A DNA stretch of 20,670 nucleotides from Phascolarctobacterium succinatutens CAG:287 (lineage in GTDB: Bacteria > Bacillota > Negativicutes > Acidaminococcales > Acidaminococcaceae), in assembly GCF_000434895.1 (NCBI RefSeq), contig NZ_FR892746.1, forward strand, positions 1 to 20,670, written 5' to 3'. Numbering within the stretch: the stretch's first letter is position 1; every line of letters begins with the position of its first letter. Below are positions 1 through 7,007 of this stretch, in pieces. A program made the translations under genes and the position numbers. A model generated the notes under the pieces. It did not search any database and had not been told where the DNA came from. It was given only the letters and a program-made list of their open reading frames with translations.

Positions 1-557
1 GTGAACAGTTTCATGATAGGAGGCTGAATCAGCGGAACCAGAGACATGTAGGAGTATGCAGCAACTGCGATTGCACCTAACAGCTGAGGAGCCATTTTAG
101 CAGCCAGGTAGATGGAAGTCGGGCCGTCAGCACCACCGATGATGCCGATAGCAGCAGCTTCTTGTACGGTGAAGCCAAGCAGCATAGCGCCCAGCAGAGC
201 TACGAATACACCGCCCTGTGCAGCAGCGCCCAGGAGCAGGGTTTTCGGGTTAGCCAGCAGAGGACCAAAGTCGGTCATAGCGCCTACGCCCAAGAAGATC
301 AACGGAGGGAATACTTCGTGGTGGATACCGTACATGATAACGGACATAACACCAGGTTCTTCGAAACCGTTTTTAGGAATGTTAGCAAGAATACAACCGA
401 ATGCGATCGGGGACAGCAGCAAAGGCTCAAAACCTTTACCGATAGCCATATAAAGCAGAACCAGACCTACAACGATCATGATTACGTGACCGCTGGTCAA
501 AGCGGAGAAACCGGAGTCTGCCCATACGGAAGACAAAGCAACGACAAATGCTTCCAT
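1..557 (-). CDS. mmdB: Methylmalonyl-CoA decarboxylase beta subunit (membrane Na+ pump), 5' part only
   Basis: The reading frame starts at the ATG complementary to 555-557, preceded by GGGAGGAT, and stays open for 185 codons to the left window edge, so the C-terminal part is missing. The visible protein is strongly hydrophobic, with membrane-spanning stretches near residues 24-40, 85-95, 106-129 and 158-175. It carries hallmarks of the OadB/MmdB/GcdB family: GVGAMTDFGPLLANP (residues 90-104) and GGADGPTSIY (141-150). In this family the Asp of the second motif (here Asp144) takes part in Na+ translocation. The subunit decarboxylates carboxybiotin and exports Na+ across the cytoplasmic membrane. 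As last visible gene of the propionate operon it completes the mmdA-D-C-B set. Assignment to methylmalonyl-CoA rather than oxaloacetate or glutaconyl-CoA comes from the operon context. Confidence 0.95.
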   Translation of the reverse strand, partial: MEAFVVALSSVWADSGFSALTSGHVIMIVVGLVLLYMAIGKGFEPLLLSPIAFGCILANIPKNGFEEPGVMSVIMYGIHHEVFPPLIFLGVGAMTDFGPLLANPKTLLLGAAAQGGVFVALLGAMLLGFTVQEAAAIGIIGGADGPTSIYLAAKMAPQLLGAIAVAAYSYMSLVPLIQPPIMKLF

Positions 558-584
558 TTAATATCCTCCCAATTTTCAATTTGT

Positions 585-613
585 GGAAGGGGCTCTGCGA
601 AAAGCCCCCTCCA
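585..613 (-). other. Intercistronic hairpin between mmdC and mmdB
   Basis: In the transcript a 10-bp stem (GGAGGGGGCU with AGCCCCUUCC, one G-U pair) closes an 8-nt loop. No U-tract follows, so it is unlikely to be a full intrinsic terminator. It lies between the mmdC stop and the mmdB start and could act as an RNA-stability or partial attenuation element. This role is inferred from position and structure only. Confidence 0.6.
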
Positions 614-664
614 AAGATCAAGGGTATTTAAGACTTACTGATATTGCGAACTATCGAGTAAGAA

Positions 665-1054
665 TTAGAGAACGATCATAACGTCGCCGGTAGCAACAGT
701 TTGACCTGCGGAAACGCGAACGTCGGAAACAGTGCCATCAGCCGGAGCCATGATTTCGTTTTGCATTTTCATAGCTTCCAGAATCAGCAGAACGTCGCCA
801 GATTTAACAGCGTCGCCAGCTTTTACGTTAACGGACAGAACTTTGCCCGGCATAGGAGCGGAAACGGTGGTTGCACCAGCAGCAACCGGAGCAGCAGCTT
901 TCGGAGCCGGAGCCGGAGCAGCTTTCGGAGCGGGAGCAGCAGCCGGAGCCGGAGCAGCTTTCGGAGCAGCTTTCGGAGCGGAAGCAACAACGCCTGCTTC
1001 TTCAACTTCAACTTCGTATGCGGTACCATTTACGGTGATAGTATACTTTTTCAT
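665..1054 (-). CDS. mmdC: Biotin carrier (gamma) subunit of methylmalonyl-CoA decarboxylase
   Basis: A 129-residue biotin carrier. Residues 1-20 form a short N-terminal segment, residues 23-60 are an Ala/Pro/Lys linker made of repeated APKAAPAPA-like units, and residues 62-129 form a biotinyl/lipoyl domain with the biotinylation motif EAMKMQ; the target lysine is Lys96. The flexible linker swings carboxybiotin from the cytosolic alpha subunit to the membrane beta subunit. The start is supported by AGGAGG just upstream. The linker DNA (about 890-985) is an imperfect tandem repeat, a likely site for slippage between strains. It sits between mmdD and mmdB with a 56-nt gap on the mmdD side. A pyruvate or oxaloacetate enzyme carrier would look similar; the neighbours decide the substrate. 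Confidence 0.96.
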   Translation of the reverse strand: MKKYTITVNGTAYEVEVEEAGVVASAPKAAPKAAPAPAAAPAPKAAPAPAPKAAAPVAAGATTVSAPMPGKVLSVNVKAGDAVKSGDVLLILEAMKMQNEIMAPADGTVSDVRVSAGQTVATGDVMIVL

Positions 1055-1109
1055 GGATATAATCCTCCTTAAAATCTCGTTTTTTAATTAAAATTGCAAA
1101 CTATATGCA

Positions 1110-1460
1110 TTAGAAGCATTCTTTACGAACGCTAATAGCTTCAACACGACTGCTTACAGTCCATGCAGATTTAGCATCAATACGACGAACACAAGCGATT
1201 TGGTCTGCGCTAACGCCGCAAGCTGCTACTGCTGCAGCGATAACAGCGATAATTTCGCTATCATCTTGAGCTGCTGCAACCGGAGCTGCAGCGGGAGCTG
1301 CTGCCGGTGTAGGAGCTACTGCCGGTTTAGCAACTTTTTTTTTAGTCGGATCAATAACTTGGAGTAAGTTCATCAATATGCCCAGAGCGATCAGTACGCC
1401 GAATACGATGGTCATATTGATTAAAGCAATCAACCAAGGATTAGTAGTAACAGGACCCAT
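1110..1460 (-). CDS. mmdD: Methylmalonyl-CoA decarboxylase delta subunit (OadG-like membrane anchor)
   Basis: A 116-residue protein with one N-terminal membrane helix (about residues 9-35), an Ala/Pro-rich linker (about 44-65) and a C-terminal cytosolic tail containing SEIIAVIAAAVAA. This layout is that of the OadG/MmdD family, which holds the alpha subunit and carrier to the membrane beta subunit. The start follows GAGGTG at a normal distance. It lies 60 nt after mmdA and 55 nt before mmdC. Veillonella has an additional small epsilon subunit gene (mmdE) between mmdD and mmdC; the gap here is too short for one, so the operon resembles the four-subunit Propionigenium arrangement. Confidence 0.93.
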   Translation of the reverse strand: MGPVTTNPWLIALINMTIVFGVLIALGILMNLLQVIDPTKKKVAKPAVAPTPAAAPAAAPVAAAQDDSEIIAVIAAAVAACGVSADQIACVRRIDAKSAWTVSSRVEAISVRKECF

Positions 1461-1520
1461 TTATTTCACCTCATCTTATCTTAAAATAGGTTGTTTAAGC
1501 ACTAAGCAACTGCTTGTGAA

Positions 1521-3047
1521 TTACAAAGGAATGTTGCCGTGGCGTTTTGCCGGACGGGTTTCGCGTTTGCTTTCCAGCATTTGCAGAGCGTTGATGATGG
1601 TGGGACGAGTATTTTTCGGTTCGATAACCATGTCAACCATGCCGCGCATTGCTGCTTGGTACGGAGTAGCGAAGTTGTCGATGTACTCTTTAGTCTTAGC
1701 TTCAACATCAGGATCTTTACGGAAGATGATGTTAGCAGCACCAGCAGGACCCATAACTGCGATTTCAGCGGTCGGCCATGCGATAACTTGGTCAGCGCCC
1801 AGATCTTGAGAGCACATTGCCAGGTAGGAACCGCCGTAAGCTTTACGGGTAACCAGAGTAATTTTAGGAACAGTTGCTTCAGAGTAAGCATACAGCATCT
1901 TAGCACCGTGACGGATAATGCCGCCGTATTCTTGGTTGCAGCCAGGCAGGAAGCCAGGAACGTCAACCAGGTTCAGCAGAGGAATGCCGAAAGCGTCGCA
2001 GAAGCGGATGAAACGAGCGGATTTATCGGAAGCGTTGATATCCAGGCAACCAGCCATAACTTTCGGTTGGTTAGCAATGATACCTACGGTTTGACCATCC
2101 ATACGAGCGAAGCAAGTGATGATGTTGGTTGCCCAGTATTTTTGGTTTTCATAGAATTCGCCGTTATCTACGATAGATCTGATTACATCATACATATCGT
2201 AAGCGTGGTTGGAGTTGTCCGGCAGCAGAGTGTTCAGGCTGTCGTCGGTACGCATCGGGTCATCACCAGTCTCTACGATCGGAGCACCTTCAACGTTGTT
2301 GGAAGGCAGGAAGGAGAGCAGGTAACGGATTTGTTGCAGGCAGTCTTCATCGTTTTCAGCAGCGAAGTGAGCAACACCGGAAGTGCTGTTGTGGGTCATA
2401 GCGCCACCCAGTTGTTCTTGGGTTACATCTTCACCGGTAACGGATTTAACTACTGCAGGGCCGGTAATGAACATTTTGGAAGTGTTCTTTACCATGTAGA
2501 TGAAGTCGGTCAGTGCCGGGCTGTATACAGCGCCGCCAGCGGAAGGACCCATAATTGCAGAAATCTGAGGAACTACGCCGGAAGCAATGGTGTTCTCGAA
2601 GAAGATTTTACCATAGCCAGCCAGAGCGTCGATAGCTTCTTGGATACGAGCACCGCCGGAATCGTTCAGGCCAACCAGCGGAGCACCCATTTTCAGTGCC
2701 AGGCGTTGTACTTTAACGATTTTAGCAGCATGCATTTCGCCGAGGGAGCCACCTTCAACGGTGAAGTCCTGTGCGAATACATAAACCAGACGGCCATCGA
2801 TGGTGCCGTAACCGGTGGTTACGCCTTCACCAGGCAGTTCTTTCTTTTCTTGACCGAAGTTGTAGCAACGATGACGTACAAAACGGTCGAGTTCTACGAA
2901 GGAACCTTCGTCGAGGAGAGCAGCGATTCTTTCACGAGCAGTCATTTTGCCGGATTCATGTTGTTTAGCAACACGTTTTTCGCCACCAGCAGCCAGAATT
3001 ACTTCGGCTTTTTTGAGCATTTTCTCAATTTTTTCTTGAGTAGACAA
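1521..3047 (-). CDS. mmdA: Methylmalonyl-CoA decarboxylase alpha subunit (carboxyltransferase)
   Basis: A 508-residue acyl-CoA carboxyltransferase that moves the carboxyl group of (S)-methylmalonyl-CoA to biotin on MmdC, giving propionyl-CoA. It shows the two crotonase-like halves of the family: N-terminal motifs GGARIQE (131-137) and GPSAGGA (167-173) and C-terminal motifs RKAYGGSY (401-408) and GPAGAA (433-438). Length is typical. I place the start on a TTG codon (3045-3047) because GGAGGTG lies 6 nt upstream; the first ATG, nine codons later, has no such site. It is cytosolic, bound to the membrane through MmdD. Propionyl-CoA carboxylase beta subunits are close relatives, but here there is no biotin carboxylase gene and a decarboxylase membrane subunit is present. 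Confidence 0.96.
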   Translation of the reverse strand: MSTQEKIEKMLKKAEVILAAGGEKRVAKQHESGKMTARERIAALLDEGSFVELDRFVRHRCYNFGQEKKELPGEGVTTGYGTIDGRLVYVFAQDFTVEGGSLGEMHAAKIVKVQRLALKMGAPLVGLNDSGGARIQEAIDALAGYGKIFFENTIASGVVPQISAIMGPSAGGAVYSPALTDFIYMVKNTSKMFITGPAVVKSVTGEDVTQEQLGGAMTHNSTSGVAHFAAENDEDCLQQIRYLLSFLPSNNVEGAPIVETGDDPMRTDDSLNTLLPDNSNHAYDMYDVIRSIVDNGEFYENQKYWATNIITCFARMDGQTVGIIANQPKVMAGCLDINASDKSARFIRFCDAFGIPLLNLVDVPGFLPGCNQEYGGIIRHGAKMLYAYSEATVPKITLVTRKAYGGSYLAMCSQDLGADQVIAWPTAEIAVMGPAGAANIIFRKDPDVEAKTKEYIDNFATPYQAAMRGMVDMVIEPKNTRPTIINALQMLESKRETRPAKRHGNIPL

Positions 3048-3091
3048 ATCTTACACCTCCATCATTATTGGGAGAACAAATTTATACACAG

Positions 3092-3126
3092 ATGCTGAAG
3101 ATATATCACTTGTATATCTTCAGCAT
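3092..3126 (-). other. Intercistronic hairpin between epimerase gene and mmdA
   Basis: A perfect 14-bp inverted repeat (arms ATGCTGAAGATATA and its complement, 3092-3105 and 3113-3126) with a 7-nt loop, in the 134-nt gap between the epimerase stop and the mmdA ribosome binding site. It lacks a U-tract, so readthrough into mmdA is expected. A processing or stabilising role, perhaps raising decarboxylase mRNA over upstream genes, is an inference. Confidence 0.65.
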
Positions 3127-3181
3127 TATGTAGCTTAAATTATGGGACCTTAAATCGCCCTGAATCTACGCAGCTAATAAA

Positions 3182-3613
3182 TTAGTCTTTGTAGGTTGCA
3201 GCCGGTTGGCACAGCTCAAGCAGCAGGCCAGCGGATTTCGGATGAACGAAAGCAATTTTCATTTGGCCAGCACCGTTACGAGGAGCTTTGTCGATCATGC
3301 GAACGCCAGCTTCGGTCAGGTCAGCGATAGCTGCTTTGATGTCGTCAACGCGCAGAGCCATATGTTGGATGCCAGGGCCGTTTTTAGCAATGTATTTGCC
3401 GATAGGACCATCGTTGTTTTCAGTGATATCAACAAGGAGCTCAATCAGGGTTTCGCCGCAGGGAACAAATACGGTAGCAACACCTTGTTCTTTAACTTCT
3501 TCAGTGCCGGTAGCTTTCAGGCCCAGTACCTCAGTGTAAATTTTTGCAGCTTCTTCCAAGGTACCAGCGCAAGCGATACCTACATGGTCAACACAAATAG
3601 TTTTGAATGCCAT
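3182..3613 (-). CDS. mce: Methylmalonyl-CoA epimerase
   Basis: A 143-residue vicinal-oxygen-chelate (glyoxalase-fold) protein that interconverts the (R)- and (S)-epimers of methylmalonyl-CoA, linking the mutase product to the decarboxylase substrate. Two VOC modules are visible, starting with DHVGIA (9-14) and GIQHMALRV (81-89). Likely metal ligands are His10, His84 and Glu133, judged from family alignment by eye. Length matches the family. The start follows AGGAGGAA. It lies 35 nt after meaB and upstream of mmdA, exactly where the pathway needs it. A generic lactoylglutathione lyase is unlikely given the context. Confidence 0.95.
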   Translation of the reverse strand: MAFKTICVDHVGIACAGTLEEAAKIYTEVLGLKATGTEEVKEQGVATVFVPCGETLIELLVDITENNDGPIGKYIAKNGPGIQHMALRVDDIKAAIADLTEAGVRMIDKAPRNGAGQMKIAFVHPKSAGLLLELCQPAATYKD

Positions 3614-3648
3614 AATAAATTCCTCCTAAAATTGTTTTTTTTGGCGGT

Positions 3649-4587
3649 TTATTTTAAAACCTTGCCAACAATATCATCAACGACAGAGTACGGCTCAATC
3701 TCACGGGATTGCATTTTAACAACCAGGTTGTCAAATTCTTCCGTTTGAATGACGTTCTTGTCGATGTAGCGATTTACATGGTCATTAAGCATAGCGGTAA
3801 CCTCGTTTTTAATACGAGCTTTACGGATATCGTTTAATTTACCACTCTCAATCAAATATGCCTTGTGAGCCTCAATAGAGTCCACAACAGCCTCTATACC
3901 TTCACCCTTGCTGGCAATGGTCCTGTTAATCGGAGGACGCCAGCCAACATGTTCGGGATTTAATTCGAGCATCATCTCAATCTCAATGTTGAGCTTGTCT
4001 GTACCTTCACGATCAGCTTTGTTAATCGTGAACAGGTCACCGATTTCAAGTATACCTGCTTTAATAGCCTGGATATCGTCGCCCATGCCAGGAATTACTA
4101 CTACCATAGTAGTATCTGCGGTCTTTACAATGTCAACCTCAGATTGTCCTACGCCTACGGTTTCAACGATAATTACATCCATGCCGAAAGCATCCATTAA
4201 TTTAACAGCGTCACCTGCTTTTTGAGACAGGCCGCCAAGACTGCCGCGAGTTGCCATAGAGCGTACGAAAATGCCCTCGTCTGCGGTCAGATCCATCATT
4301 CTGATACGGTCGCCTAAAATAGCGCCGCCAGAATACGGGCTAGTGGGGTCAATTGCTACGATACCTACGGTCTTGCCGCGTTTACGGTATTCCTTAGCCA
4401 ATTTATCAGTCAGAGTACTTTTACCAGCACCCGGAGGGCCGGTGATACCAATTACATAAGCATTACCAGTATGAGGATAAATCTCTGTCATAATTTTGAC
4501 AGCATCATCGTATTCATTTTCAACAGCAGTGATTGCTTTAGATAATGCAAGACGAGAATGATTTAATAATTTATCTACTATTTCCAT
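3649..4587 (-). CDS. meaB: MeaB-type GTPase, methylmalonyl-CoA mutase chaperone
   Basis: A 312-residue SIMIBI-class P-loop GTPase. The Walker A motif GPPGAGKST is at residues 50-58, followed by the DPTSPYSGGAILGDR region and VETVGVGQSE, all typical of MeaB/ArgK. Members guard loading and integrity of the cobalamin cofactor in methylmalonyl-CoA mutase and use GTP to gate repair. The gene follows the two mutase genes, as in many propionate operons. Its ribosome binding site (GGCGGTG) is weaker than those of its neighbours, which fits the lower amounts needed for a chaperone. Older databases call this family an arginine/ornithine transport ATPase (ArgK); that function is not supported here. Confidence 0.95.
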   Translation of the reverse strand: MEIVDKLLNHSRLALSKAITAVENEYDDAVKIMTEIYPHTGNAYVIGITGPPGAGKSTLTDKLAKEYRKRGKTVGIVAIDPTSPYSGGAILGDRIRMMDLTADEGIFVRSMATRGSLGGLSQKAGDAVKLMDAFGMDVIIVETVGVGQSEVDIVKTADTTMVVVIPGMGDDIQAIKAGILEIGDLFTINKADREGTDKLNIEIEMMLELNPEHVGWRPPINRTIASKGEGIEAVVDSIEAHKAYLIESGKLNDIRKARIKNEVTAMLNDHVNRYIDKNVIQTEEFDNLVVKMQSREIEPYSVVDDIVGKVLK

Positions 4588-4628
4588 AATTCACACCGCC
4601 TTGTTTTGGATAGTGAATATTTTATAAG

Positions 4629-4653
4629 GCAAGCCGGGACAAACCCGGCTTGC
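4629..4653 (-). other. Intercistronic hairpin before meaB
   Basis: A perfect GC-rich 10-bp stem (GCAAGCCGGG / CCCGGCTTGC) with a 5-nt loop in the 80-nt gap between the cobalamin-binding subunit gene and meaB. On the transcribed strand the downstream sequence is CTTATAAAATATT, only weakly U-rich. It could be a leaky terminator that lowers meaB relative to the mutase genes, or a 3'-end stabiliser for the upstream message. Confidence 0.65.
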
Positions 4654-4667
4654 TTTAAGGGATAAAA

Positions 4668-5057
4668 TTATTTTACGTTAGCGTTGATGAAATCAACAAT
4701 TTTGCTGGTCGGGGTGCCCGGAGTGAATACTTCAGCAATGCCAGCAGCTTTCAGGCCAGGGATGTCAGCGTCAGGAATAACGCCGCCGCCGATAACCAGA
4801 ACGTCGGTCATGCCTTTTTCTTTCAGCAGTTCAACTACTTTCGGGAAAAGGGTGTTGTGAGCGCCGGACAGCAGGGACAGTGCAACAACGTTTACGTCGT
4901 CTTGCAGAGCAGCTTCAGCGATTTGTTCCGGAGTCAGACGGATACCGGTGTAGATAACTTCAAAACCAGCGTCGCGCAGAGCACGAGCTACAACTTTAGC
5001 ACCGCGGTCATGGCCATCCAGACCCGGTTTAGCAACTAAAACTTTAACGTTTGCCAT
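4668..5057 (-). CDS. Methylmalonyl-CoA mutase, cobalamin-binding small subunit
   Basis: A 129-residue stand-alone B12-binding domain. It has the base-off/His-on signature DGHDRG at residues 14-19, where His16 is the lower axial cobalt ligand, followed by SLLSGAH and GGGVIPDAD, which line the nucleotide-tail pocket in this family. It pairs with the separate catalytic subunit encoded 36 nt upstream to form a split mutase, an arrangement common in Firmicutes and archaea. The start has GGAGGT upstream. The length is that of the isolated C-terminal domain of fused mutases. Other split mutases (isobutyryl- or ethylmalonyl-CoA) have similar domains; the epimerase and decarboxylase neighbours favour methylmalonyl-CoA. 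Confidence 0.95.
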   Translation of the reverse strand: MANVKVLVAKPGLDGHDRGAKVVARALRDAGFEVIYTGIRLTPEQIAEAALQDDVNVVALSLLSGAHNTLFPKVVELLKEKGMTDVLVIGGGVIPDADIPGLKAAGIAEVFTPGTPTSKIVDFINANVK

Positions 5058-5093
5058 TATAGTTTACCTCCGTATATTGGTTGAGTTTACAAA

Positions 5094-6743
5094 TTAGAGT
5101 GCAGTATGAGGTTGGTATTCACCGAATACTTGTCTCATAACGCCACAGATTTCACCTTCGGTTGCATATGCACGAACTGCATCCAGGATGTAAGGCATCA
5201 GGTTTACATTTTCGTCTGCGCATGCAACTTTCAGAGCAGCCAGAGTTTCTTCTACTTTAGCGTTGTCACGGCGAGCTTTCAGAGCAGCAATCTTTTCAGC
5301 TTGCAGCTTGCCTACAGAACCGTCTACGCGCAGCAGGTTTTTCGGAGCTTCTTCTTCTTGGGTGAATTTGTTAACACCAACGATGATACGGTCGCCTTTT
5401 TCGATTTCCATCTGCCATTTGTAAGCAGAGTCTTGGATTTCTTTTTGGATGTAGCCTTTAGCGATAGCTTCAGGAGCGCCACCGATTTCGTCAATTTTCT
5501 TAATGTATTCCCAAGCTTCAGCTTCGATCTTATCGGTCAGAGCTTCTACATAGTAGGAGCCGCCCAACGGATCGATGGTGTCAGCCAGACCAGATTCGTA
5601 AGCAACGATTTGTTGGGTACGCAGAGCGATGGTTACAGACTCAGTGGTCGGCAGTGCCAAAGCTTCGTCTTTGGAGTTGGTGTGCAGGGATTGAGTACCA
5701 CCCATTACAGCAGCAGCAGTTTGCAGAGCAACACGAACGATGTTGTTGTTCGGTTGTTGAGCGGTCAGCATGGAGCCAGCGGTTTGGGTATGTACACGCA
5801 GCATCATGGATTTAGCTTTCTTAGCGCCAAAACGCTCTTTCATAACTTTGGACCATACACGACGGGAAGCACGGAATTTAGCAACTTCTTCGAGTACGTT
5901 GTTATGAGCATTCCAGAAGAAGGACAGACGGCCTGCAAATGCGTCAACGTCCAAACCAGCTTTGATAGCAGCTTCTACATAAGCGATACCATCAGCAATG
6001 GTGAATGCGATTTCCTGAGAAGCGGTGGAACCAGCTTCACGGATATGGTAACCGGAAATGGAAATGGTGTTCCACAGCGGTACGTTCTTGGAGCAATATT
6101 CAAAAATGTTGGTGATCAAACGCATGGACGGTTTCGGCGGGAAAATGTAAGTGCCGCGAGCAGCATACTCTTTCAGAATATCATTCTGAATGGTACCACG
6201 CAGTTTATCAGCGGAAACGCCTTGTTTCTCAGCTACTGCAATGTACATAGCCAGCAGTACGGAAGCAGGAGCGTTGATGGTCATAGAAGTGGATACTTTA
6301 TCCAGGGAAATTTGGTCGAACAGGATTTCCATGTCAGCCAGGGAGTCGATAGCTACGCCTACTTTACCAACTTCGCCTTCAGCCATCGGATCGGTGGAAT
6401 CATAACCGATCTGGGTCGGCAGGTCGAATGCGCAGGACAGGCCGGAACCACCGTTAGCCAGCAGGTAACGATAACGTTTGTTGGATTCTTCAGCGGTAGA
6501 GAAACCAGCGTACATACGCATGGTCCAGAAACGGCCACGATACATGGTCGGTTGAACACCACGGGTGTAAGGATATTCACCAGGGAAGCCCAGTTTAGTC
6601 ATGTAGTCAAAGTTTTCACCAAGATCTACCGGGGTGTACAGTCTGTTAGGAACCAAGTTTGCGCGTTCAGGGAATTTTGCCAGTTTAGCTTCAACTTCAG
6701 CATGATATTTCTCTAAACCAGCTTTAATGTTTTCAAATGCCAT
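5094..6743 (-). CDS. Methylmalonyl-CoA mutase, catalytic large subunit
   Basis: A 549-residue TIM-barrel catalytic domain that rearranges succinyl-CoA to (R)-methylmalonyl-CoA with adenosylcobalamin. Key stretches are YRGRFWTMRMYAGF (68-81), which contains the active-site tyrosine equivalent (Tyr78), and SGYHIREAGS (230-239) with the conserved His233 near the substrate. I start at 6743 because GGAGGA lies 7 nt upstream and the protein then begins MAFENIKAG. An in-frame ATG 33 codons earlier would run through the hairpin-containing leader and has no clear ribosome site. The B12-binding domain is absent from this chain and encoded by the next gene. Carbon flow runs from the upstream CoA-transferase to the downstream epimerase. 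Confidence 0.96.
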   Translation of the reverse strand: MAFENIKAGLEKYHAEVEAKLAKFPERANLVPNRLYTPVDLGENFDYMTKLGFPGEYPYTRGVQPTMYRGRFWTMRMYAGFSTAEESNKRYRYLLANGGSGLSCAFDLPTQIGYDSTDPMAEGEVGKVGVAIDSLADMEILFDQISLDKVSTSMTINAPASVLLAMYIAVAEKQGVSADKLRGTIQNDILKEYAARGTYIFPPKPSMRLITNIFEYCSKNVPLWNTISISGYHIREAGSTASQEIAFTIADGIAYVEAAIKAGLDVDAFAGRLSFFWNAHNNVLEEVAKFRASRRVWSKVMKERFGAKKAKSMMLRVHTQTAGSMLTAQQPNNNIVRVALQTAAAVMGGTQSLHTNSKDEALALPTTESVTIALRTQQIVAYESGLADTIDPLGGSYYVEALTDKIEAEAWEYIKKIDEIGGAPEAIAKGYIQKEIQDSAYKWQMEIEKGDRIIVGVNKFTQEEEAPKNLLRVDGSVGKLQAEKIAALKARRDNAKVEETLAALKVACADENVNLMPYILDAVRAYATEGEICGVMRQVFGEYQPHTAL

Positions 6744-6840
6744 TCTCAAATCCTCCTTAAAATATTTGTGTTTCATATTTCGGATTGGACGGTTCCGAAA
6801 TGATGGTGAGAGTGTTCCGTCTATGACGGCTATATATGGC

Positions 6841-6901
6841 AAAGTCTAGGGTGAGACTTCGTCAACTGATTTTATTGGGCAAAGCCTTGGGTGAGGCTTT
6901 G
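6841..6901 (-). repeat. Tandem hairpin repeat (two units, 40 bp apart)
   Basis: Two 21-bp units start at 6841 and 6881. On the plus strand they read AAAGTCTAGGGTGAGACTT and AAAGCCTTGGGTGAGGCTTT at their cores. Each is a perfect hairpin with a GGGTG-type loop, and the third stem pair changes from T-A in one unit to C-G in the other, so pairing is kept. In the transcript the loops read CACCC. They lie in the leader between the CoA-transferase and mutase genes. I do not recognise the element; it could be a small palindromic repeat or part of a regulatory RNA. Confidence 0.6.
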
Positions 6902-6911
6902 TCTGTATATA

Positions 6912-6942
6912 CCTGCCGGCGGGAATCTCACCCACCGGCAAG
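6912..6942 (-). other. GC-rich hairpin in CoA-transferase/mutase gap
   Basis: In the transcript GCCGGUGGG pairs with CCCGCCGGC (9 bp, extendable to 12) around a 7-nt loop. One pair is G-U on the minus strand but C-A on the plus strand, which points to a minus-strand RNA structure. No U-tract follows. Its 5' arm and loop contain GGGUGAG, complementary to the CUCACCC in both downstream hairpins at 6841-6901, so alternative pairing is possible. Confidence 0.55.
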
Positions 6943-6964
6943 CACATTACATAGTTTAACCTAT

Positions 6965-6994
6965 TTTGCAAAACTTAACAAGGGGTTTTGCAAA
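6965..6994. repeat. Perfect 10-bp inverted repeat after the CoA-transferase gene
   Basis: TTTGCAAAAC (6965-6974) and GTTTTGCAAA (6985-6994) form a perfect inverted repeat with a 10-bp spacer, starting 14 bp beyond the CoA-transferase stop. Each arm is itself near-palindromic (TTTGCAAA). There is no U-tract, so a DNA-binding site or a weak RNA hairpin is as likely as a terminator. Confidence 0.45.
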
Positions 6995-7007
6995 CTTTTT
7001 TTGAAAA

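Noticed and set aside
890..985. Possible short tandem repeat array or CRISPR-like repeat
   Set aside because: The repetition is the Ala/Pro-rich linker coding of the biotin carrier, in frame, with no unique spacers.
1539..3098. Long plus-strand open frame (519 codons) opposite mmdA
   Set aside because: It is the antisense shadow of mmdA: Ser/Val-rich odd composition, no ribosome site and no recognisable domain, while mmdA is beyond doubt. Similar long antisense frames opposite the mutase, CoA-transferase, MetY and HydB genes are rejected for the same reason.
6744..6842. Upstream in-frame start giving a 582-residue mutase
   Set aside because: The extra 33 residues do not look like the family N-terminus, lack a ribosome site and would cover part of the leader; the ATG at 6743 has a strong GGAGGA.
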